Shown here piece by piece: positions 16,401 to 22,899 of a DNA stretch of 22,899 bases; position 1 is the first letter of the stretch, and each line of letters starts with the position of its first letter. Where the stretch lies: NCBI GenBank assembly GCA_002369295.1, contig DFDR01000148.1, positions 1 through 22,899 of the forward strand, read 5' to 3'. A program made the position numbers and the translations under genes. The stretch comes from Desulfovibrionaceae bacterium UBA3823. Lineage in GTDB: Bacteria > Desulfobacterota > Desulfovibrionia > Desulfovibrionales > Desulfovibrionaceae. The notes below the pieces were generated by a model. That model worked only from the letters and a program-made list of their open reading frames with translations. It was not told the origin of the DNA and did no database searches.

Positions 16401-19400
16401 CTTCTCGGCTGCGTCGCCGAGCATCTGGCCGAGGGCGGGCACGGTGTTCCACAGCGTGACGCCGCGCTCGCGGACCAGGCGCACCCAGGCTTCGGGATCC
16501 AGGGCCTCGGACTCGCTGGGCACGACGACGGCGCCGCCGGCCGCGAGCATGCCGAAGATGTCGTAGACGGAGAGGTCGAAGCTCAGGCGCGAGACGGCAA
16601 GGGCGCGGTCGCCGGCGCCGATGCCGTAGCGGGCGTTGACGTCGAGGACGGTGTTCATGGCCGCGTCGTGGGTGATCATGACGCCCTTGGGCTTGCCGGT
16701 GGAGCCGGAGGTGTAGATCATGTAGGCGAGATCCCCGGGTCTGGCGCCGGATTCAGGCAGCTTTGCGCCCTCCTCCGCCGGCTTGACGGCCGTGACGTCG
16801 ATGAAGGCCGTTCCCTCGCCGAAGTCGACGGCGCCCTTGAGATGCGTCTGGCCGAGGACGAAGGCCGCGCCGGCATCCTTGAGAATCTCCTGGATGCGGG
16901 CCTGGGGCTGGTGCACGTCGAGCGGCAGGTAGGATCCGCCGGCCCGCTGGATGCCGAGCACGGCAGCGACCTGCTCCCAGCCCTTGTCCATGAAGACGGC
17001 CGCGCGGTCGCCAGTCCTGAAGCCCTGCCCGCGCAGAAGCAGCGCGCAGGCTCTGGATCGGGCCTCCAGCTCGCCGTAGCTCATGGCGCCTGCAGAGGAG
17101 ACCACGGCCGGCGCTTCGGGGCGTCTGGCCGCGTTTTCAAGGAAGGGCTCGTACATCAGCACGCTCGGGATGTCGGCCTGCGTGGCGTTGACGGCCTTCC
17201 TGACCTCCGCCATGGCCCTGGGCAGCTCGGGCAGGCTCTCGGCGCCCCATGCCCCGTCGTCCTCGGCAAGCCGCATCAGGGACTCGACGTAGGTCTCGAA
17301 CATGGCATCGACCATGCCCTCGGGGAAGAGGCCGAGCACGTAGTCGAAGCAGAGCCTGAGCTCGTGGTCGACCTCGAAGAGCTGGTGGTCGATCCACACC
17401 TGCGGCGTCTGGGATATGCTGTACACCTCGCGTCCGAGGGCGCCGAGGGCGAAGTCGCTGGACGAGGACTCCATGGACAGGGTGGAGGTGAAGATGACAG
17501 GCATGATGTCGGCGCCGCGGCCGCTGCGGCGGCCCATTTCCCTCAGCACGCGGATGCCGCTGAAGGAGCGGTGCTCGATGTCCTCCCAGAGCTGGCTCCA
17601 GATGCGGCCGGCCCTGCCCTCGAAGCTTCCGCCCTTGGCCAGATCGACGGCGAGCAGGCTGTTCGAGGTGAACTCGCCGACGATGGCATCGACCTGGCGG
17701 TGGACAGGCAGGCGGTTGAAGAGCGTCAGGTTCAGGGTGAACTGGGGCTCTTCGCTCCACTTGCCGATGGTTTCGGCGAAGGCGGCGAGGGTGATGGCCG
17801 TGGGCGTGATGCCCCTGGCTTCGCCCTTGGCCTTGATCTGCTCCCAGATCTCGCGCTTGATGGTCGTCATCTTGCGCTCGAAGCGGGGACGGGTGATCTC
17901 CGCAGGATTGACGGCCAGCGGAAGCTTGGGCGCCTGGGGCAGCCCGTCGATGCGCTTCAGCCAGTAGTCGCGGTCCTTGAAGAAGTCTTCCGTCCTGCGG
18001 TAGCGCTCCTCGGCCAGACGGTAGTCGCGGAAGGAGATCTCGAGCCTGGGCAGCTTGTCCTCCTCGCCGGCGTAGATCTTGCCAAGATCGTCCATCATGA
18101 GGCCGATGCCGTGGAAGTCGCTCTGGATGAGGTCGAAGCTGAAGTGCATGCGCACGAGGCCGCCCGGGAACTGGGTCGCTTCGATGCGGAAGTTGGGCCA
18201 CTTGTCCACGGCAAGTATCTCGTGGCTCAGACGCTCCCTGACCTCGAGGGCGTTCGCTTCGGCCTCCGCGGCCGAGGCATTGCGGAAGTCGTGCCGCGTG
18301 ATCCGGTAGAAGCCGACGTGCTCGAGCACCATCTGGCTCATGCCGTCCAGAATGACCGTGCGCAGCATGGGCTGGCGCTGGACGAGCCTGTTCCAGGCCT
18401 GCTCGTAGCGGTCGAGATCCAGGCCGTCGGTCTCCGCTTCAAGATAGAAGTGGCAGGCGACGCCGCCGAGCGCCATGCCGTCCTGGCCGCGGCCTAGCCA
18501 GTAGGCCTGCTGCATGTCGGACAGCGGGAAGGGCTCGTAGGCCTTGTCGGGCTCGGGCACGAGCAGGGCCGCCATGGAGGCGTGGGGATCCTGGGCCGCC
18601 GCTTCGGGCCTGGCAGGCTCGGCCGCCACGTCGGGGCCGAGGTCGTGGGCAAACTTGCCGGCCATGGCGTTGACTGTCGGATTGGCGGACATTTCGTGCG
18701 GCGCCACGCGGATCTTCAGGTCGCGGCTGATGCGCTGGAAGAGGTCGAGGCTGATGAGGGAGTCCATGCCGAGAGCGGTCAGGTTGCCGTCGTCGGGGAT
18801 GGATTCTTCGGCAATGCGCAGGAAGCCTGCGATCTCCTTCTTCAAGTAGTCCTTGAGGCCTGCCGTGCGCTCCGCCATGGGCATGGCGCGGAACTTTTCC
18901 GCAAGCCCCGAGGCGCCGGCCTCTTCGCTCCTGGCCTTGGCCTGGGCCTTGGGCTGCGCCTTCCTGGCCTTCCTGAGCTCGCTGAACATGGCCGCGCCCC
19001 CGGTCACGTCGAGAATGGGGAGCATGCGGCTCCAGTCCATCTTCGTCACGACCTTTTCGGCGGCGCCCTCGTCCATAAGACGGTCGAGGACGGCCATGCC
19101 GGTGGGTGTGTCGAAGCCCTCGACGCCCTGCTGGCGGATGCGGTCGAGGATGCCGAGGCGCACGACCGTGCCGATGTCGCCCCAGGCGCCCCAGTGGATG
19201 GCAAGGCCTGGCTCGAAGTCTGCCCTGCGCATCTGGACGAGGGCGTCCATGAAGGCGTTGGCCGCGACGTGGTTGGCCTGGCCGTGCGTGCCGAAGACCG
19301 AGGCGATGGAAGAGAAGACCACGAAATGGTCGAGCTTCATGCCGCGCGTCATTTCGTGCATGAACCAGCTGCCGTCGACCTTGGGGCCGAGAACGGCGTT

Positions 19401-22400
19401 GAAGCGCTTCCAGTCAAGCTTCATGACGACGTCGTCGTCCAGGAAGCCTGCAAGGTGGAAGATGCCCTTGAGCGGCGCTTCCGCGCCCTGGACATGCGCC
19501 GCAAAGAAGGCTGCGACGGCATTCCTGTCGGTCACGTCGACGATGGCCGTGCCGATCTCGCAGCCCAGCGCCTCAACGGCCTTGATCTTGGCTTCAGCCT
19601 CGGAGCCTGCCTCGGGCAGCCGGCGTCCGAGCAGCCACAGGTGCCTTGCGCCCCGCTCGGCGAGGTGCTGGGCCAGGGCGAGGCCGACTTCGGAGAAGCC
19701 GCCGGTGACGATGTAGGCGGCGTCGGCGCGCACGCCCCGGGAAGCCGGTTCGAAGGCATTTCTGACCACGACCTTGCCGATGTGGCGGCCTTCCATCATA
19801 TAGCGGAAGGAGTCCACGGCCTGGTCCATGGTGAAGACCCGGCTCTTGAGCGGATGGTAGACACCCTCTTCGAAGCCCTTCATGACGCCGGCGAAGACGC
19901 GCTGAAGCGTTCCGTCCTCCCTGGCGCCGAGCTTTTCGAGATCGACGACGAGGTACTGGATGCCCGGGTGCACGGTCTGCGCCTGCTCGGGCGTGCGCAC
20001 GTCGGTCTTGCCGATCTCGACGTGGCGGCCGCCGGCCTTGACGCAGCGCATGGTGGCGTCGGCAAGCTCCTTCACGAGGAAATTGAGGGCGACATCGACG
20101 CCTTCGCCGCCGGTGGCCTCCAGAACCTGCTTCTCAAAGACGGCGGAACGGGAGGAGAAGACGCGGGCAATGCCCATGGATCGCAGCAGGGCGCGCTTGC
20201 GGGCCGTGCCTGCGGTGGCGATGACATCGGCACCGATGTGCCGGGCAATCTGGATGGCCGCGAGCCCCACGCCGCCCGTGGCCGAGTGCAGGAGGACGGT
20301 CTCGCCCTTCTTGAGCTTCGCCGCCTCGACGAGGGCGTGCCACGCCGTCATGAAGCAGGTGGGGATGCCTGCGGCCTCGACGTCCGTCAGGCCGTCGGGC
20401 GTCTTGGCCGTGAAGGAGGCCTTGGCGCACAGATGGCTGGCGAAGGGTCCGTAGGCCGTGGTCATGACGCGGTCGCCGACGGCAAAGCCCTGGACCTTTC
20501 TGCCGACCGCCGTGACCTTGCCGGCGCAGTCCAGCACCATGACCTTGACGGCGTCGGAAACGCCCATGGCGACCATGACGTTGCGGAAGTTCTGGGCCCA
20601 GGCGCCGACTTCGAGCTCAATCTCGTCGTCCTTGGGCGCCGGCCGATCGAAGGCCTTGATGCCGATGTTCTCGATGCCGTTCCTGGAAAAGTCGAGGGCA
20701 AAGGCCTCGCCTTCGGGACGCTCGAGCGCCTGCGTCCGGGCGGCCTTGCGGGCAGGCTGGCTCCTGACGAGACGCGGCGCCTGCATCTGTCCTGCGCGCA
20801 GGGCTATCTTGTCTTCCTTCGCGCCTTCGTCCTCGAGCAGGGCGACGACGGAGGGCAGCTGCTGCTCAGGCTGGGCCTGGGCATCGAGATCGACGATCAG
20901 CGGGCGGAACTGGTTCAGCTCGTTGGCGACCGTCTTTTCGAGGCCCCACAGCAGGCTCTGCGCCGGCATCGTGACGTCGGAGGCGCGGACGGCCTGCGCC
21001 TGGCAGGTCATGACGGCCAGGCAGGGACGGCCGGTGAACTGGCGGGCGCCCATGGCGTGCACGAGATGGAGGAAGGCCTCGGCCGTGCAGGTCTTGAAGC
21101 CGGCCCGGCCGCCGTCGCCCTCGAAGTCCGGATCGTAGAAGTCCAGGCCCCAGAGGAAGAGCACGCCGAGGGGCTTGGCGGCAGCGCCGGCCCATTCGGC
21201 GACCACGCGCTCGAAGTCCTCCGGCCTTTCCGGATCGATTTCGGGCATGCCGGCGATGGCGTCGTCCCTGCGGTAGGTGACCAGGGTGCAGTCCTGGCCC
21301 TGCGCCTTGAGCGCGTCGGCCAGATCGACGGAGAAGCCGGTCTCGCGGTTGGCGAAGACAAGCCAGGAGCCCTCCTTCTTCGCGGGCTCGGCGCAAGGCA
21401 GGGCGGGACGCCAGACGATGTCGTAGAGCAGGTCGCCGTACTGCTGCTGGCCGGCCTTGAGCAGCTCGAGGGTGTCCTTGCTGGTGCGCTTCATGGTCAG
21501 GTTGACGATTTCGCAGACCAGCCTGCCCTCGGGCGTGAAGATCTTGAAGGAGGCGGAGAACATGTCCTGCTCGAAGGAGTCGCCCTCCTTCATTCTGGCC
21601 TGGCACCAGACCGTTTCGGGCGCCTGGCCGTAGAAGACGATCTTCTCGACGCTGAAGGGCATGAAGCCGCCGCCGGTGGGATTGCCGGCCTGGGCGGCCA
21701 GCGCCGCCACCATGCTCTGCAGGCAGCTGTCGAGCACGGCGGGATGGCAGACGAAGGCGGATCCCGTGCCTTCGAAGCCGCCGCCCAGGACAACCTCGGC
21801 CACGGCGCCGCCGCTGGAGCGCCAGAGCCTGCGCAGGCCCCGGAAGACGGGGCCGTACTGCACGGCGCCGTAGGCGTCGAACTTGTCGTAGTAGGAGGGA
21901 ACGTCCACCTCCTCGATGCATTCGGCCCTGAGCTTTTCCAGATCAGCCGTCTCGCCGGCCTTGTGGGAGAGGAAGGTGGACATGGCGCCGGACACGTGCA
22001 GATGCCAGTCGCCGCCGGCTCCGCCCTCGCCTGCGGCCTGGCTGAAGATCTGGAACTCGGCGCCGCTCTCGGAAGGCGTCACGAGCACCTGCAGATTGCG
22101 CTCCCCGCTGTCGAGCATGAGCGCCTCGCGCAGGACGACGTTTTCGAGCGCGACCTGGTCGGCGCCGAAGTAGTTCATGCCGGCCGCCGCCGCCAGATCG
22201 AAGTGGCCTGTGCCGGGCACGACAACGATGTTGAAGACCTTGTGCTGCTCCAGGAAGGGCTGGAGCCTGACGCTGACGCGGGATTCGTACTGGGCGACGT
22301 CGAGCGGCGAGGGCAGGCGCGAGCCGAGCAGAGGGTGGCCGGTCGCTTCGCCCGCGATGCCGGCCGAGGCGGGCTGGGCCTGGACGGTCTGGTCGCTGAA

Positions 22401-22899
22401 GGCTCCGCGGGACGCGCCGCGGGCGCGGGCCACCATGACGTGCTCGTCGAAGGCCTTGTCCGCGGGATCGGGGAAGCAGGCGAACTTGTCGAAGCCGGCC
22501 TTGGCCAGGGCCTTCTCCCAGCCCTCGGGGGTCAGGAAGGGACGGTTGCCGCGGAAGGCCTCGTCGGCCAGCGGGTCGAGCAGGCAGCCGAAGGTGATTT
22601 CGAAGCCCATGGCCGGACGGGCCGTGGTGATCTCGCGCAGGAAGAGGATGCCGCCGTCGCGCAGAAGCTCCTTGAGGTTGGCGATGGTCTGCTCGAGATC
22701 GGGCGTCGCATGGAGCACGTTGGAGCAGACGACGGCATCGAACTCGCCCTTGGCAAAGCCCTGGGACGCGACCTCGCGGCTGATGTCGAGCGCCCTGTAC
22801 TCGACGAAGGGATACTGGGCGAAGCGGCGCTTGGCGTTGAGGGCGAAGATCATGGAGACGTCGGTGAAGACGTAGCGGGTGCGGTCGGCGGGCAGAACC
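13434..22899 (-). CDS. hybrid PKS-NRPS megasynthase, 3' part (gene continues beyond the window)
   Basis: The frame is open to the window edge, so the true start lies outside; 3154 residues are visible. Domains in order (nt, minus strand): C-methyltransferase, C-terminal part (22899-22420); dehydratase (22340-21489; His at 22242-22244, Asp at 21729-21731); structural psi-KR (21431-20754); enoylreductase (20711-19749; HSATGGVGLAA); ketoreductase (19724-18999); ACP (18857-18639; LGMDSL); heterocyclisation Cy (18536-17199; PVIFTSTL, SQTPQVWIDHQ); adenylation (17162-15819 and 14675-14529; YTSGSTGKPKG, LPEYMVPA); methyltransferase embedded in the A domain (15761-14679; LEVGAGYGT); PCP (14492-14286; GGDSL); thioesterase (14246-13443; GWSMG, His at 13515-13517). 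The A-domain specificity residues read D-L-Y-N-I-S-M-I-W-K, close to the cysteine code DLYNLSLIWK. The logic is a C-methylated, reduced polyketide joined to cysteine, cyclised to thiazoline, possibly methylated, then hydrolysed or cyclised off. KS and AT are not visible here. An Ala/Lys/Gln-rich linker precedes the ACP. Confidence 0.95.
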   Translation of the reverse strand, partial: VLPADRTRYVFTDVSMIFALNAKRRFAQYPFVEYRALDISREVASQGFAKGEFDAVVCSNVLHATPDLEQTIANLKELLRDGGILFLREITTARPAMGFEITFGCLLDPLADEAFRGNRPFLTPEGWEKALAKAGFDKFACFPDPADKAFDEHVMVARARGASRGAFSDQTVQAQPASAGIAGEATGHPLLGSRLPSPLDVAQYESRVSVRLQPFLEQHKVFNIVVVPGTGHFDLAAAAGMNYFGADQVALENVVLREALMLDSGERNLQVLVTPSESGAEFQIFSQAAGEGGAGGDWHLHVSGAMSTFLSHKAGETADLEKLRAECIEEVDVPSYYDKFDAYGAVQYGPVFRGLRRLWRSSGGAVAEVVLGGGFEGTGSAFVCHPAVLDSCLQSMVAALAAQAGNPTGGGFMPFSVEKIVFYGQAPETVWCQARMKEGDSFEQDMFSASFKIFTPEGRLVCEIVNLTMKRTSKDTLELLKAGQQQYGDLLYDIVWRPALPCAEPAKKEGSWLVFANRETGFSVDLADALKAQGQDCTLVTYRRDDAIAGMPEIDPERPEDFERVVAEWAGAAAKPLGVLFLWGLDFYDPDFEGDGGRAGFKTCTAEAFLHLVHAMGARQFTGRPCLAVMTCQAQAVRASDVTMPAQSLLWGLEKTVANELNQFRPLIVDLDAQAQPEQQLPSVVALLEDEGAKEDKIALRAGQMQAPRLVRSQPARKAARTQALERPEGEAFALDFSRNGIENIGIKAFDRPAPKDDEIELEVGAWAQNFRNVMVAMGVSDAVKVMVLDCAGKVTAVGRKVQGFAVGDRVMTTAYGPFASHLCAKASFTAKTPDGLTDVEAAGIPTCFMTAWHALVEAAKLKKGETVLLHSATGGVGLAAIQIARHIGADVIATAGTARKRALLRSMGIARVFSSRSAVFEKQVLEATGGEGVDVALNFLVKELADATMRCVKAGGRHVEIGKTDVRTPEQAQTVHPGIQYLVVDLEKLGAREDGTLQRVFAGVMKGFEEGVYHPLKSRVFTMDQAVDSFRYMMEGRHIGKVVVRNAFEPASRGVRADAAYIVTGGFSEVGLALAQHLAERGARHLWLLGRRLPEAGSEAEAKIKAVEALGCEIGTAIVDVTDRNAVAAFFAAHVQGAEAPLKGIFHLAGFLDDDVVMKLDWKRFNAVLGPKVDGSWFMHEMTRGMKLDHFVVFSSIASVFGTHGQANHVAANAFMDALVQMRRADFEPGLAIHWGAWGDIGTVVRLGILDRIRQQGVEGFDTPTGMAVLDRLMDEGAAEKVVTKMDWSRMLPILDVTGGAAMFSELRKARKAQPKAQAKARSEEAGASGLAEKFRAMPMAERTAGLKDYLKKEIAGFLRIAEESIPDDGNLTALGMDSLISLDLFQRISRDLKIRVAPHEMSANPTVNAMAGKFAHDLGPDVAAEPARPEAAAQDPHASMAALLVPEPDKAYEPFPLSDMQQAYWLGRGQDGMALGGVACHFYLEAETDGLDLDRYEQAWNRLVQRQPMLRTVILDGMSQMVLEHVGFYRITRHDFRNASAAEAEANALEVRERLSHEILAVDKWPNFRIEATQFPGGLVRMHFSFDLIQSDFHGIGLMMDDLGKIYAGEEDKLPRLEISFRDYRLAEERYRRTEDFFKDRDYWLKRIDGLPQAPKLPLAVNPAEITRPRFERKMTTIKREIWEQIKAKGEARGITPTAITLAAFAETIGKWSEEPQFTLNLTLFNRLPVHRQVDAIVGEFTSNSLLAVDLAKGGSFEGRAGRIWSQLWEDIEHRSFSGIRVLREMGRRSGRGADIMPVIFTSTLSMESSSSDFALGALGREVYSISQTPQVWIDHQLFEVDHELRLCFDYVLGLFPEGMVDAMFETYVESLMRLAEDDGAWGAESLPELPRAMAEVRKAVNATQADIPSVLMYEPFLENAARRPEAPAVVSSAGAMSYGELEARSRACALLLRGQGFRTGDRAAVFMDKGWEQVAAVLGIQRAGGSYLPLDVHQPQARIQEILKDAGAAFVLGQTHLKGAVDFGEGTAFIDVTAVKPAEEGAKLPESGARPGDLAYMIYTSGSTGKPKGVMITHDAAMNTVLDVNARYGIGAGDRALAVSRLSFDLSVYDIFGMLAAGGAVVVPSESEALDPEAWVRLVRERGVTLWNTVPALGQMLGDAAEKAGGSPLPLRIMIFSGDWIPVGLPGRLKELMPGLRVMAMGGATEASIWSNWHETGPADAGLPSVPYGRPLANQGFCVLDRWMKDRPDFVPGDLYITGRGLALGYWHDEEKTRAAFLPAAGGRPAMYRTGDAARYGADGTLEFLGRRDTQVKVHGYRIELGEIESVLKSHPAIGNAAVVVRKGQNDEVQLAAFVQADSQKDASLVAEEEAPSQLTGRLAEAWAEVEDYSDLDAESFLSAWDDVRNVYLAGALKALGELGLFDAPFTDESGFMIRSGVSERYRNWIRRALRVLGEQGLLARDGDVYRTAGEAPSLDESLKSALGKFEAMGFSPRVGAMLDRIARNLSSILREDEHSAEFYTDESVPDLYQKVLAVLNHLAAKIAARACECAEGRPYRILEVGAGYGTVTRHILPQLPKSGVSYHFTDISQFFLVAAQREFKDYGFVEYSLLNLDGDPLVQGLAPHAYDMIIAGNVLHDVAYVRKTLASLKGLLKPSGLLMILDQTIFQWPLELTEGLQQGFENFKDHDLRPDNPILTREQWSMLLQEQGCTAPVYAMPKGSLEERLGLDIMISSGPARVARFDPEALRDFLKQRLPEYMVPAWCQFLDSLPLTANGKVNRRLLAESSGQIRLESAEEFVAPRTRAEKDIAAIWRSILKIEKIGVNDSFFLSGGDSLSAFQLLRALQTAFGGTLSLRDLFQAPTIAAQAQLVGARGAGRQGSLVAFTEEGEGVPVLFAHPIEGLVTSYAKLAEALPGVPFYALQSRGLEGEAEPVRDFQAMVDAYMADTERLRQSGRLLLGGWSMGAFIAWEMAGRMQPDAVLQPLILLDPPAKDVWDEQYGRRSHDFAALMEQVVPNAADVVRAAGFDREAFEALPVDAKIKVFAEGLRAAGLMSAGEAGMEESLRRMLAVGVANVEALWQCRPRFLPGASVVYVRSAGASDAGVEYWRALAGGTFDVVQSGGDHWHLLQRQEDVELVASRIKACLAAARR

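Noticed and set aside
13377..18497. 1706-residue open frame on the plus strand
   Set aside because: It is antisense to the PKS-NRPS gene, whose motifs are continuous on the minus strand. Long antisense frames are expected from GC-rich codon use, and its translation is low-complexity Gly/Ala/Val/Glu/His with no domain.
1..22899. CRISPR array, insertion sequence or integrase
   Set aside because: I saw no regularly spaced direct repeats, no transposase or integrase motifs and no IS-type terminal repeats. The only long direct repeat noticed is the tRNA pair.

Overview
The window is GC-rich, with codon use typical of a high-GC proteobacterium. Its envelope genes (class A PBP with an inner-membrane anchor, RND exporter, outer-membrane barrel, LolA-like periplasmic protein) show a Gram-negative host. 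The PBP1A and the overall style suggest a sulfate-reducer-like Desulfobacterota/Desulfovibrionaceae genome. That placement is an impression from the proteins, not a proven assignment.

Left part (1-4300): two identical 84-bp tRNA-Leu(GAG) genes, each with its own sigma70-like promoter and intrinsic terminator, flank a PBP1A gene (429-3047, +) and a small TPR-protein gene (3170-3964, -). These look like core genes. Right after the second tRNA lies an Sfp-type phosphopantetheinyl transferase (4584-5285, +).

Right part (5326-22899, all minus strand): a biosynthetic gene cluster read from the right edge leftward. It starts with the 3' 9.5 kb of a giant hybrid PKS-NRPS gene (MT-DH-psiKR-ER-KR-ACP-Cy-A[MT]-PCP-TE; the 5' part is beyond the window). 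Then come a LolA-like outer-membrane-lipoprotein-sorting protein, a type II thioesterase, an MMPL/HAE3 RND transporter, a DUF1302-like outer-membrane protein, a TcmP/LCMT-like methyltransferase, a strikingly AT-rich short-chain dehydrogenase and a membrane-anchored class I methyltransferase. An intrinsic terminator after the LolA-like gene splits the cluster into at least two transcription units.

Working model: the PPTase arms the carrier domains. The megasynthase extends and reduces a C-methylated polyketide unit, adds cysteine (A-domain code D-L-Y-N-I-S-M-I-W-K) and cyclises it to a thiazoline through the Cy domain. An MT embedded in the A domain may methylate that residue, and the terminal TE releases the product, with the discrete TE as editor. 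The SDR and two methyltransferases tailor it. The RND pump, LolA-like protein and DUF1302 protein form a plausible inner-membrane/periplasm/outer-membrane route, recalling MmpL plus LppX export of polyketide lipids in mycobacteria. I cannot name a known product. Yersiniabactin and pyochelin synthetases are the nearest architectural relatives for the Cy-A(MT)-PCP-TE end, but the fully reducing PKS module and the lipid-type export set are different.
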